Shown here: positions 23,019-36,090 of the stretch, one piece after another
Layout of the letters: every line of letters starts with the position of its first letter
Numbering within the stretch: position 1 is the first letter of the stretch
DNA from: Couchioplanes caeruleus
Lineage (GTDB): Bacteria; Actinomycetota; Actinomycetes; Mycobacteriales; Micromonosporaceae
Direction of reading: 5' to 3'
DNA length: 64,000 nt
Assembly (NCBI RefSeq): GCF_003751945.1
Contig: NZ_RJKL01000001.1
Coordinates: 5,642,001-5,706,000, forward strand
Translations under genes and position numbers: made by a program
Notes under the pieces: generated by a model
What the model saw: the letters and a program-made list of their open reading frames with translations, nothing else
Told to the model about the DNA's origin: nothing
Databases searched by the model: none

Positions 23019-24233
23019 CTAGGCGCCCAGGGCCTTTCTTGTTTCTTCGGCTATCTCGAGTTCCTCATCTGTGGGCACTACGCAGACCGCGACCCGGGCT
23101 GCGTCCGGGGAGACTATTCGGTCTCCGCGGTTGTTGCGGGCTTCGTCGATCTCGATGCCGAGCGTGGACAGGCCTTGCAAGGCCGCGGACCGGACGGCCG
23201 GGGAGTTTTCGCCTACGCCGGCGGTGAAGGTGATTGCGTCGGTGTGCCCGAGGAGGGCGAGGTAGGCGCCGACGTGTTCCTTGATGCGGCGGCAGTAGAC
23301 GGCGAAGGCCAGGGTGGCTGCCGGGTCGCCCTCGTCGCGGCGGCGTTGGATTTCGCGCATGTCGTTGGCACCGGTCAGGCCCTGCAGACCTGCGGAGCGG
23401 GTCAGGGAGCGTTCGATCTCTTCGATCGGCAGGCCCGCTACCCGATGCAGGTGGAAGATCACCGTGGGGTCGATGTCGCCGCTGCGGGTGCCCATCACGA
23501 GGCCCGACTGCGGTGACATGCCCATGGAGGTGGCCACGCTGCGGCCGCCCTGGACCGCGCAGGCGCTGGCGCCGTTGCCGAGGTGGAGGGTGATCACGTT
23601 GATCTCCTCCGCCGGCCGGCCGAGGAGGGCCGCCGTTTCGCGGGCCACGTACGCGTGGGACGTCCCGTGGAAGCCGTAGCGCCGGATCTGCCAGTCGGCG
23701 GCCAGGCCGGCATCGATCGCGTAGGTGACGCCCTCCGGCGCGATGGTCTGGTGGAACGCCGTGTCGAAGACGGCGACCTGGGGAACGTCGGGCAGCAGCT
23801 TGCGCGCGACCGCGATGCCACTCAGGGCTGCCGGGTTGTGCAGGGGCGCGAGGGGCACCAGACGCTCGATCGTCTCCACCACTTCGTCGTCGATGAGCGT
23901 CGCGCTGCTGAAGAGGCTGCCGCCGTGTACCACTCGGTGACCGATCGCGCCGAGGTTCGAGAGGTCGATGGACTCCATGACCTGTTGCAGGGCGGCGGTG
24001 TGGTCGGCGGCGTCTCCACCGGCCTCGCCGATGCGCTCGATCAGCCCCTTGGCCAAGGTCGCCGGCATCCCGCGGAAGACGGCCGGCTCAGCGCCGGGGT
24101 CAGAGGACCCCAGGCCAGTGACGGATGGCGTCGCGTCAAGAGAGGGGGACGCCGCGCTGGCGGCGGGTGGGGGGTCGTCGAAGAGGCGGTATTTCACCGA
24201 GGACGAGCCGCAGTTCAGGACGAGGATCTTCAT
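23019..24233 (-). CDS. ackA: Acetate kinase
   Basis: Converts acetyl phosphate and ADP to acetate and ATP. 404 residues. Signature 1 is LVLNCGSSSVKYRLF; signature 2 is RRYGFHGTSHAYVA. GNGASACAVQGGRSVATSMG, MGTRSGDIDPTVIF and GVGENSPAVR are the remaining active-site segments. The ATG overlaps the pta stop as ATGA, so the two are translated together. A Pro/Ala/Ser-rich insert of about 30 residues follows the first strand (residues 18-50), unlike the E. coli enzyme. Confidence 0.96.
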   Translation of the reverse strand: MKILVLNCGSSSVKYRLFDDPPPAASAASPSLDATPSVTGLGSSDPGAEPAVFRGMPATLAKGLIERIGEAGGDAADHTAALQQVMESIDLSNLGAIGHRVVHGGSLFSSATLIDDEVVETIERLVPLAPLHNPAALSGIAVARKLLPDVPQVAVFDTAFHQTIAPEGVTYAIDAGLAADWQIRRYGFHGTSHAYVARETAALLGRPAEEINVITLHLGNGASACAVQGGRSVATSMGMSPQSGLVMGTRSGDIDPTVIFHLHRVAGLPIEEIERSLTRSAGLQGLTGANDMREIQRRRDEGDPAATLAFAVYCRRIKEHVGAYLALLGHTDAITFTAGVGENSPAVRSAALQGLSTLGIEIDEARNNRGDRIVSPDAARVAVCVVPTDEELEIAEETRKALGA

Positions 24234-26296
24234 GACCGGGCCTGGATCGCCGTGATGGCCACGGTGTTGACGATGTCCTTCACCGTCGCGCCTCGGGAGA
24301 GGTCGTTGACCGGGCGGCGGAGGCCCTGCATGACCGGGCCCACCGCGACCGCGTCGGCCGAGCGTTGGACGGCCTTGTAGGTGTTGTTGCCCGTGTTGAG
24401 GTCGGGGAAGACGAACACCGTCGCCTTGCCCGCCACCGGGCTGTCGGGGAGCTTCGTCGCGGCGACCGCCGGGTCGATGGCCGCGTCGTACTGGATCGGG
24501 CCCTCGACCGGCAGGTCCGGGCGGCGTTCGCGGACCAGGGCGGTGGCCGCGGCGACCTTTTCGACGTCGGCGCCCGCGCCGGAGCTGCCCGTGGAATACG
24601 ACAGCATCGCCACCCGGGGCTCGATGCCGAACGCCGCCGCGGTCTGGGCCGAGCACAGGGCGATGTCGGCGAGCTGGGCGGCGTCCGGGTCCGGGTTGAC
24701 GGCGCAGTCGCCGTACACGAGGACGCGGTCGGCGAGCAGCATGAAGAAGACGCTCGACGCGACCGTGAGGCCGGGGACCGTCTTGATGATTTCGAAGGCG
24801 GGGCGGATCGTGGCGGCGGTGGTGTGGGTGGCGCCGGAGACCATGCCGTCGGCGAGGCCGGCCGCGACCATCATCGTGCCGAAGTAGTTGACGTCGCGGA
24901 CCACGTCATACGCCAGATCGAGCGTGACGGCCTTGTGCTTGCGCAGCTCGGCGTAGCGCTCGGCGAAGGTGTCGCGCCAGGCGCTGGTGGCCGGGTCGAC
25001 CAGGCGGGCGGCGCCGACCTCGACGCCCAGCTCGCGGGCCCGCCGGGTGATCTCGGCCGGGTCGCCGAGGAGGGTGAGGTCGGCGACGCCGCGGCGCAGC
25101 AGGGTCTCCGTGGCGCGCAGGATGCGCTCGTCGGCGCCCTCGGGCAGCACCAGGTGGCGGCGGTCGGCGCGGGCCCGGTCGATCAGGTCGTTCTCGAACA
25201 TCAGCGGGGTGACCCGGCTGGACCGGGTGACGTCGAGCAGCCGGTCGAGCTCGGCGGTGTCGACGTGCTCCTCGAACGCGCCGAGCGCCGCCTCGACCTT
25301 GCGCGGGGTGACGGTGCTGAGCCGGGCCTGGATCCGGCCGGCGGCATTGATCGTGTGGTAGCTGTCGGTCTGCACGACCAGCATCGCCAGGCCGGTGTTG
25401 AGCCGCTCGATGACCCGCACCGCGCGCGGGTCGGGAAACTCGCCGAGGGTCAGCACCAACCCGGCGAGGGTGACGTTGCCGGCGGCGTGTGCGGCGCTCG
25501 CCGCGACCAGCAGGTCGGCCCGGTCGCCCGGGGTGATCACCAGCGCCCCGTCGGTGAGGTGGTCGAGCAGGGCGGGCACGTGGGCCGCCCCGACGACATA
25601 GTCGAGAACGTCGCGGTCGAGCGCGTCCTCGTTGCCGGTCACCACCGTCGCGTCGAGGGCTGCGGCGACCTCGGCCACGGTCGGTGCCGCGACGGCCGGC
25701 ATCTCGGGGATGGCCCAGACCGGCACGGCCAGGCCGTCCGGGGCCTCCACCCCGGCGGGCACCCGATTGGCGATCACCGCCGGCACCGTCGCATGGAGAT
25801 CGACGAGCGAGTGGTACGCCGACCGCACGGCCGCCCCGAGATCGCCCCGCCGCCCCTGACCACTGACGACGGGAAGGACGACGCTGCCGAACTCGGTGGC
25901 AAGCCGGGCGTTGAATGCCAGCTCACGCGGCAGCTCGTCGTGGCCCTCGTCCTGCCCGTCGGCGAAGTCGCTGCCGATCACCACGACCGAGCCGCACTCC
26001 CGCTCGACCGCTCGGTAGCGCTCGACGATGCGGGAGACGAGCTCCTCGCGCCGGCCGTCCGCGACCAGGGCGGCCGCCTCGGTCACGGTGACGCCGTAGG
26101 AGTCGTCATATCCGGTGGCGATCGGATAGCGGCTGATCAGCAGCGTGAGCAGGGGGTCCTTGCCGGAGCCGGAGACCAGCGGGCGGAACACGCCGATGCG
26201 CGCGACCTGCCGGGACAACAGCTCGACCACCCCGAGGGCGACCGTTCCCTTACCGACCGAGGGACCGAGCCCGGCGACGTAGACGCTGCTTGCCAC
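24230..26296 (-). CDS. pta: Phosphate acetyltransferase (long form)
   Basis: Interconverts acetyl-CoA and acetyl phosphate. 688 residues, the long class: an N-terminal DRTGG/BioD-like domain with P-loop-like GLGPSVGKGTVALGVVELL, then the catalytic domain from about 365 (FENDLIDRARADRRHLVLPE, GMVSGATHTTAATIRPAFEI, LSYSTGSSG, VFVFPDLNTGNNTYKAVQRS). GTG 26296 gives the conserved start ASSVYVAGLGP; an earlier TTG at 26356 adds only unconserved residues. It forms an operon with ackA. Confidence 0.95.
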   Translation of the reverse strand: MASSVYVAGLGPSVGKGTVALGVVELLSRQVARIGVFRPLVSGSGKDPLLTLLISRYPIATGYDDSYGVTVTEAAALVADGRREELVSRIVERYRAVERECGSVVVIGSDFADGQDEGHDELPRELAFNARLATEFGSVVLPVVSGQGRRGDLGAAVRSAYHSLVDLHATVPAVIANRVPAGVEAPDGLAVPVWAIPEMPAVAAPTVAEVAAALDATVVTGNEDALDRDVLDYVVGAAHVPALLDHLTDGALVITPGDRADLLVAASAAHAAGNVTLAGLVLTLGEFPDPRAVRVIERLNTGLAMLVVQTDSYHTINAAGRIQARLSTVTPRKVEAALGAFEEHVDTAELDRLLDVTRSSRVTPLMFENDLIDRARADRRHLVLPEGADERILRATETLLRRGVADLTLLGDPAEITRRARELGVEVGAARLVDPATSAWRDTFAERYAELRKHKAVTLDLAYDVVRDVNYFGTMMVAAGLADGMVSGATHTTAATIRPAFEIIKTVPGLTVASSVFFMLLADRVLVYGDCAVNPDPDAAQLADIALCSAQTAAAFGIEPRVAMLSYSTGSSGAGADVEKVAAATALVRERRPDLPVEGPIQYDAAIDPAVAATKLPDSPVAGKATVFVFPDLNTGNNTYKAVQRSADAVAVGPVMQGLRRPVNDLSRGATVKDIVNTVAITAIQARS

Positions 26297-26375
26297 AAGC
26301 CTCAACGTACCGGCCCGGCCACGATCGCGCCGAGCGTCGCGCGACCCTGTGGACAACTGCGGGATCGGGGCGACC

Positions 26376-27104
26376 TCAGCGCAGCTCGCGGAGGTAGCCG
26401 CCGGGGTTGTCGAGGAAGCGTCGCCAGTGCGCCACGACCTCGAGGTCGTTCCAGCTCGTGCGCCGGATGCCGTGCTCGCCCAGCTCCAGGATCGTCGCGC
26501 CGGGCAGGGCGGTGAGCAGGGGAGAGTGGGTCGCGACCACGACCTGTGCCCCGTCCGAGCGCATCGCCTCGAGCCGGGCGAGCAGGCCGAGCGTCGACGT
26601 GAACGACAGCGGCGCCTCGGGCTCGTCCATCAGGTAGAAGCCGTACCCGTGGAATTTGCGGGAGAGCAGCTCCACGAAGCCCTCGCCGTGGCTGCGGTCG
26701 TGCAGGTCGCCGTCCGGCGACCCCGGCAGATTCTCCAGGTACGTGTACAGCCCGTGCATCGTCTCGGCGCGCAGGAAGTACGCGTTGGGCCGCCGCCCGG
26801 GAGTGCGGACCACCTTCAGCGCCTCGCCCAGCGGCGCCTCGGTGACCCGGCTGCGGTGGCGGACGGAGCGTGAGCCGCCCTCCGGGTTGAGGCCGTGGGC
26901 GACGGCCAGCGCCTCGATGAGCGTCGACTTGCCGGAGCCGTTCTCGCCCACCAGGAAGGTGACTCCGGCCGGGATGTTCAGGCCGTGGTCGAGCAGCGCC
27001 GCGACCGCGGGTATCGTCGCCCACCATGCGGTCCGGTCGACCTCCGCCTGCGGGTCCCGCTCGATCCGGCGGACGGGCCGGTCCGGAAGCGGGCTACTCC
27101 TCAT
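26376..27104 (-). CDS. Stand-alone AAA/ABC-type ATPase (COG3910-like)
   Basis: 242-residue SMC/ABC-related ATPase: Walker A VGENGSGKSTLIEAL, a signature-like SHGEGFVELL, Walker B YGFYLMDEPEAPLS and H-loop VVATHSPLLTAL. No membrane domain and no adjoining permease. Proteins of this kind are often the ATPase of predicted toxin or repair modules, but no partner nuclease is present. Its start overlaps the small acidic gene upstream by 11 bp. The C-terminal SWNDLEVVAHWRRFLDNPGG block is typical of the family. Confidence 0.8.
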   Translation of the reverse strand: MRSSPLPDRPVRRIERDPQAEVDRTAWWATIPAVAALLDHGLNIPAGVTFLVGENGSGKSTLIEALAVAHGLNPEGGSRSVRHRSRVTEAPLGEALKVVRTPGRRPNAYFLRAETMHGLYTYLENLPGSPDGDLHDRSHGEGFVELLSRKFHGYGFYLMDEPEAPLSFTSTLGLLARLEAMRSDGAQVVVATHSPLLTALPGATILELGEHGIRRTSWNDLEVVAHWRRFLDNPGGYLRELR

Positions 27105-27273
27105 CGTCCTCGTCGTCGCGGGCCAGCCAGGTGGCGAACCGCTCGATCGGCGTCTCGAACTCGGGGTTGACGTCGACGAACGTCCGCAACTGCTCGGCCA
27201 CCCACTCGAGGGTCACGGTCTCCTCGCCGCGCCGCTCGACCAGTTCCTCGATGCCTCGATCGGTGAAGTACAT
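27094..27273 (-). CDS. Small acidic protein beside kgd (MYFTDRGIEEL family)
   Basis: 59 residues, beginning MYFTDRGIEELVERRGEE, then TLEWVAEQLRTFVDVNPEFE and an acidic DDEDDEE end. I recall small proteins with this start next to kgd in Streptomyces (possibly named DUF6104), but cannot confirm the family number. Its 3' end overlaps the AAA ATPase start by 11 bp, implying coupling. Function unknown. Confidence 0.8.
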   Translation of the reverse strand: MYFTDRGIEELVERRGEETVTLEWVAEQLRTFVDVNPEFETPIERFATWLARDDEDDEE

Positions 27274-27288
27274 GTCCGGATCCTATGC

Positions 27289-27323
27289 AGCAGCGCCCCG
27301 CCGGTGACCGACGGGGCGCTGCT
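27289..27323 (-). terminator. Terminator after kgd
   Basis: AGCAGCGCCCCG and CGGGGCGCTGCT, 12-bp perfect arms with an 11-base loop, lie 14 bases after the kgd stop and just before the small acidic gene. Confidence 0.8.
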
Positions 27324-27336
27324 CATGGGCGGTGCG

Positions 27337-31098
<3,762 letters not shown>

Positions 31099-31239
31099 GT
31101 TGTCAGCACGCGACGTTCGTCACAGAGCACGAAGGATTCGGCGTCAAGGCTACGCCGTGGCTTCGGCGTAACCGTTCGGACGTCCGGACTGTGACCTACG
31201 GTATGAGGCAGAAGTGGTCAGTGTGACCCGGCGGATACG

Positions 31240-32063
31240 TCAGGTGACGTCGCGCCGCTTCGCGATCCAGGTGCCGAACCCGCCTGCGAGCAGGGCGTAG
31301 CCGATCAGGATCGCCGCACCCACCCACCGCGGCGGATTGCCGGGCATCTCCGTGCCGGACACCATCAGATCGGATGCCATGGTCGGGACGAGGACCTGGA
31401 GCTTGCCGATCCCCTCGCCGAACCGCGAGACCAGCAGGAGGAAGAGGAGCGAGGCCCCGAAGGTGCCGATCACATACACCGAGCTCAGGGTGATCGTCGC
31501 GCCGAGCTGGCTGCGGATCAGGACGCCGGCGCCCACGCCGAGGATCGCCCAGAGCGCGTACGCCAGCGCGTTGAGCCCGATCGCCCGCCACACCGCCGGC
31601 TCGCCGAGCTGGACATCGACCTTGAGCAGGCCCAGCACGATCGGAGCGGCGACCAGGTTGAGGAGCGTGGTGACCAGCCAGAAGATCGATCCGAGGATGA
31701 CGGACGCGACCAGCTTCGCCAGGATCACCGCCTCGCGACGCGGGGTCAGCAGGAACGTGGTGGTCGCGGTCTGGTGGAAGTACTCGTTGGTCACCACGAT
31801 CGTGGCGAGCATGAGCACCATCAGCAGTCCCATGAACTGCCCGCTGGTGTAGAGGGTGCTGGCGATGTTCACGGGTTCGGCGGCCGCCACGATCTGGGCG
31901 GCTCCGTCGCCTTCCACCCCCTCGCCTGCGGTCATCTGCTGCAGCGAGTAGCTCTCGCCCCAGTTGTAGAGCACGGCGAGCACCCACAGCACCAGGGTGA
32001 CGATCCCGAAGATCCACCACGTGTTGGTGGTGCGGATCTTGAGCAGTTCGGCTCGGACCAGGT

Positions 32064-32067
<4 letters not shown>
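31240..32067 (-). CDS. ABC transporter permease (ABC-2 type)
   Basis: 275 residues with six predicted membrane helices, including WWIFGIVTLVLWVLAVLY at the start, GLLMVLMLATIVVT, LVASVILGSIFWLVTTLLNL and AAILIGYALLAGGFGTWIA at the end. The N-terminal LVRAELLKIRTTNTWW is typical of ABC-2 permeases paired with a NatA/BcrA-type ATPase. The ATG overlaps the ATPase stop by 4 bp. The substrate is unknown; export of a lipid, sodium or a peptide antibiotic is usual for the family. Confidence 0.88.
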
Positions 32068-32984
<917 letters not shown>

Positions 32985-33015
32985 GTTGATCCTCCCCGTC
33001 GTTGAATAGATCAAC

Positions 33016-33666
33016 TTACCGGTCGACGGCAATCCATGTAGCCCGTGCGCGCGCGAGCGCGGTGCCACCCTGGGCATACACGGTCGAATCGACCACGGCC
33101 TTGCGTCCCTCCGTGCTGACCGGGGCACCGACGACCACGCACCGGTCGCCGGGCGCGGGCAGGGCGTCGACCGCCACCGCGATCCGGCCGAGCACGAAGA
33201 CGCGGCCCGTCTGCAGCGCGGACCAGCCACCCGGGCAGTCGAGCGCCGCCCACATCGTCGCGACCGTGACGTCCGGCGGGACCTCCCATGCGGCCGCCAT
33301 CCGTCCGTCCGGCAGGGGGCCGGGGAAGATGCGCAGGCCGCCGGGGTGCTCCGGGCCGCAGACGTAGCAGCCGGGGAAGGGATGGTTCGAGAAACCGGGA
33401 TAGGGACCCGCGTCGGCGGGCGTCGCGGGCGGCACCCCGGGACCGGCGTCGGCGTCCGCCGTCACCTCGGCGACGAGCGTGCCCGCCGGATCGAGCACCT
33501 TGGCCCCGGAGAGAGTCAGCGGGGTCTCCAGCGGCGGCGGCACGCGCAGGGTGACCTGGAAAGCCCGGCCGTCGGCGCCCGCGCCGGCCTCGACGGCGAA
33601 GGTGCCGGCGGACCAGCCGCCGTTGCCGGAACCGGGCGGACCGTTGAAGCGCGCGGGGATCAGCAT
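33016..33666 (-). CDS. Hotdog-fold thioesterase-like protein
   Basis: 216 residues. Two hotdog halves are suggested by NGPPGSGNGGWSAGTFA at the start and TVATMWAALDCPGGWSALQ in the second half. CYVCGPEHPGGLRIFPG is a Cys-rich turn seen in actinobacterial proteins of this family. No signal peptide. The catalytic residues cannot be fixed from sequence alone; acyl-CoA hydrolysis is inferred from the fold. It ends 32 bases before the ABC ATPase start. Confidence 0.6.
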   Translation of the reverse strand: MLIPARFNGPPGSGNGGWSAGTFAVEAGAGADGRAFQVTLRVPPPLETPLTLSGAKVLDPAGTLVAEVTADADAGPGVPPATPADAGPYPGFSNHPFPGCYVCGPEHPGGLRIFPGPLPDGRMAAAWEVPPDVTVATMWAALDCPGGWSALQTGRVFVLGRIAVAVDALPAPGDRCVVVGAPVSTEGRKAVVDSTVYAQGGTALARARATWIAVDR

Positions 33667-33770
33667 GGCCAGACCATCTCACGCCGGTACGACAATGCGT
33701 TCACTTACCGGTCATCCGCCGCCTCCCGGTGCGCCACGCCCCCGGCAATCGCGAGCCCTACACAAGTCTC

Positions 33771-34535
33771 ATGACGGTACTGATGACCGCCGCCGCCCCC
33801 ACCGGGACCAGCGGCTATTCGCTCCTCATCGCCGACGACGCCACCCAGGTCGCGGCCGCGCAGCGCCTGCGCCACGACGTCTTCGCCACCGAGCTCGGCG
33901 CCACCCTGCGCGGCGCCACCCCCGACGGGCGGGACTGCGACGAGTTCGACGAGTTCTGCGACCACCTGATCGTGCGCGACGACGCGACCGGCGACGTGGT
34001 CGGCACCTACCGGATGATGACGCCGAGGGCCGCCGAGCGCGCCGGGCGCCGCTACGGCGACGGCGAATTCGTGATGAGCGGCCTGAGCCCGCTGCGCGAC
34101 CAACTCGCGGAGACCGGCCGGTCCTGCGTGCACCCCGACCACCGCTCCGGCGCGGTGGTCAACCTCATGTGGGCCGGCATCGCCCGCTACCTGCACCTGC
34201 ACAACCTGCGCTGGCTGGGCGGCTGCGCCTCGGTGCCGCTCGCCGACGGCGGTCACACCGCCGCCGGGGTCTGGGCCCGGGTACGCGACAAGCACCTGTC
34301 CCCGCCGGCGCTGCGGGTGCAGCCGCGCCGGGGCTGGCTTGCGGAGACCACGCTCGAGGGCGACGCCCGGGTGCAGCCGCCACCGCTGCTCAAGGGCTAC
34401 CTGCGGCTGGGGAGCTGGGTGTGCGGCGAGCCCGCGTACGACCCGGACTTCGACTGTGCCGACTTCTACGTGCTGTTCTCGATGGATCGGATGGACCCCC
34501 GCTACCGGCGGCACTTCCTGGGAGCGACGCGATGA
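33771..34535 (+). CDS. OlsB-like N-acyltransferase (autoinducer-synthase/GNAT fold)
   Basis: 254 residues. AAAQRLRHDVFATELGA, the acidic run DCDEFDEFCDHLIVRD and VVGTYRMMTP are hallmarks of the ornithine-acyl[ACP] N-acyltransferase/autoinducer-synthase fold. SCVHPDHRSGAVVNLMWAGI is the acyl-CoA/ACP loop, and the end FDCADFYVLFSMDRMDPRYR is conserved in COG3176. It overlaps a PlsC-type gene by 4 bp, the OlsB-OlsA arrangement of ornithine-lipid synthesis. This product is therefore inferred, not shown. ATG 33783 is an alternative start. Confidence 0.75.
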   Translation: MTVLMTAAAPTGTSGYSLLIADDATQVAAAQRLRHDVFATELGATLRGATPDGRDCDEFDEFCDHLIVRDDATGDVVGTYRMMTPRAAERAGRRYGDGEFVMSGLSPLRDQLAETGRSCVHPDHRSGAVVNLMWAGIARYLHLHNLRWLGGCASVPLADGGHTAAGVWARVRDKHLSPPALRVQPRRGWLAETTLEGDARVQPPPLLKGYLRLGSWVCGEPAYDPDFDCADFYVLFSMDRMDPRYRRHFLGATR

Positions 34536-35299
34536 CCTGGCAGCCGGTGTCGTCGTGCGGGCCGCGGTGCCGGCCGGGCGGGGACGACGCCGTGAGCGGG
34601 GTCGCCACGGTGGTGCGGTTGGGTGCCGCTGCCGCCGTACTCATCGGGGGATTGATCCTGGTGCCGCTGCTGCGCGGCGGCGCGGTCCGGAGCGTGGCCC
34701 GCGGCCTGCTCGCGGCTCTGGGGGTGCGGCTGGTGTGGCGCGGCCCCGTGCCCCGGGCGGGCAGTCTGCTCGTCGCCAATCACGTCTCCTGGCTGGACGT
34801 GCTGGCGTTGCTGGCCGTGGCGCCGGTCACGCTGGTCGCCAAGCGCGAGGTCGGCACCTGGCCAGCGGTGGGCGTGCTCGCCCGGGCGGCCGGCGCGATC
34901 TTCGTCGACCGGGCCCGGCCGAGGCGCCTGCCGGCGACCGTCGCGGAGGTCACCGCGGCGCTGCGGGCCGGTCGCTCGGTCGCGGTCTTCCCCGAGGGCA
35001 CGACGTTCTGCGGCGCCGAGGGCGGCCGCTTCCGGCCCGCGGTGTTCCAGGCCGCGGTCGACGCGCGCGCCGCCGTGGTCCCGATCTCCATCCGGTACGG
35101 GTCCCCGTCGGCGTCCTTCATCGGCGACGACACGCTGTGGGCATCGGTACGCCGCGTCGCGGCCCTGCGGGGACTGACCGTGACCCTCGTCGGCGCCCCG
35201 GCGTTGCGTCCCGAGCCGGGTGCCGACCGGCGTTCCCTGGCCCGGGCGGCGCAGGCCTCCGCCGGAATCCGGGCCACGACCTTCGACCTTGCCGCATAG
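34532..35299 (+). CDS. PlsC/OlsA-like 1-acylglycerol acyltransferase
   Basis: 255 residues. One N-terminal membrane helix (VVRLGAAAAVLIGGLILVPL) is followed by the acyltransferase blocks: NHVSWLDVLALL (H-x4-D), GAIFVDRARPRR, VAVFPEGTTF and VVPISIRYG. It adds the second acyl chain to a lyso-lipid at the membrane. Coupling to the OlsB-like gene suggests lyso-ornithine lipid as acceptor, but ordinary phosphatidic acid synthesis is equally consistent with the motifs. Confidence 0.85.
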   Translation: MTWQPVSSCGPRCRPGGDDAVSGVATVVRLGAAAAVLIGGLILVPLLRGGAVRSVARGLLAALGVRLVWRGPVPRAGSLLVANHVSWLDVLALLAVAPVTLVAKREVGTWPAVGVLARAAGAIFVDRARPRRLPATVAEVTAALRAGRSVAVFPEGTTFCGAEGGRFRPAVFQAAVDARAAVVPISIRYGSPSASFIGDDTLWASVRRVAALRGLTVTLVGAPALRPEPGADRRSLARAAQASAGIRATTFDLAA

Positions 35300-35304
35300 C
35301 GGTC

Positions 35305-35322
35305 TCACAGAAAACTTTCAGG
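35305..35322 (+). promoter_or_regulatory. Response-regulator box upstream of the mprA-like gene
   Basis: TCACAGAAAACTTTCAGG contains TCACAG and TTTCAG as half-sites 11 bp apart, the spacing used by OmpR-type regulators. The same element (one mismatch) precedes the HtrA-like gene. It begins 62 bp before the ATG; a -10-like GAAGAT ends 8 bp before it, suggesting a leaderless mRNA. Confidence 0.65.
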
Positions 35323-35366
35323 CGGCGTGCAGCGCCGGCGCAGCGATCTGCGTGAAGATGGTGCCC

Positions 35367-36083
35367 ATGGCCGCTACACAGACCCAGGGGAAGCAGAGCG
35401 AGGCGAAGCTTCTCGTCGTCGAGGACGACGCCAACATCCTCGAGCTGCTCTCCGCCAGCCTGCGCTTCGCCGGGTTCGACGTCAGCACCGCGACCAGCGG
35501 CAGCGCCGCGGTGAGCGCGGCCAAGAGCGCCACCCCCGACCTCGTCGTCCTGGACGTGATGCTGCCCGACCTCGACGGCTTCGAGGTCATCCGGCTCATG
35601 CGCGAGGGTGGCGCCCGCACGCCGGTCGTGTTCCTGACCGCCCGCGACGGCACCGACGACAAGATCCGCGGCCTCACCCTGGGCGGCGACGACTACGTGA
35701 CCAAGCCGTTCAGCCTGGAGGAGCTGACGGCGCGCATCCGGGCCGTGCTGCGCCGCACGAACTCCGGCGACGAGGAGCCCTCGCGCCTGGTCTTCGCCGA
35801 CCTCGAGCTCGACGAGGAGACGCACGAGGTCTACCGCGCGGGCCAGCGCGTGCAGCTCTCGCCGACGGAGTTCAAGCTGCTGCGTTACCTGATGCTCAAC
35901 GCCAACCGGGTGCTTTCCAAGGCGCAGATCCTCGACCACGTGTGGAAGTACGACTTCCGGGGCGACGACAACATCGTGGAGTCGTACATCTCGTATCTGC
36001 GGCGCAAGGTGGACAACGTGCAGCCGCGCCTGATCCACACGCTCCGCGGCGTCGGGTACGTCCTGCGCAAACCCGCGGCCTGA
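35367..36083 (+). CDS. OmpR/PhoB-type response regulator (MprA-like)
   Basis: 238 residues. Receiver domain: LLVVEDDANILELL, phospho-acceptor Asp in LVVLDVMLPDLDGFE, VFLTARDG and the KPFSLEELTARI lysine. Winged-helix DNA-binding domain: LSPTEFKLLRYLMLNANRVL and ESYISYLRRKVDN. Gene order regulator-kinase-HtrA protease matches mprA-mprB-pepD of M. tuberculosis, an envelope-stress system. ATG 35367 was chosen over 35358 because it keeps exactly the same distance to the regulatory box as the protease gene does. Confidence 0.92.
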   Translation: MAATQTQGKQSEAKLLVVEDDANILELLSASLRFAGFDVSTATSGSAAVSAAKSATPDLVVLDVMLPDLDGFEVIRLMREGGARTPVVFLTARDGTDDKIRGLTLGGDDYVTKPFSLEELTARIRAVLRRTNSGDEEPSRLVFADLELDEETHEVYRAGQRVQLSPTEFKLLRYLMLNANRVLSKAQILDHVWKYDFRGDDNIVESYISYLRRKVDNVQPRLIHTLRGVGYVLRKPAA

Positions 36084-36090
36084 GCCACCG

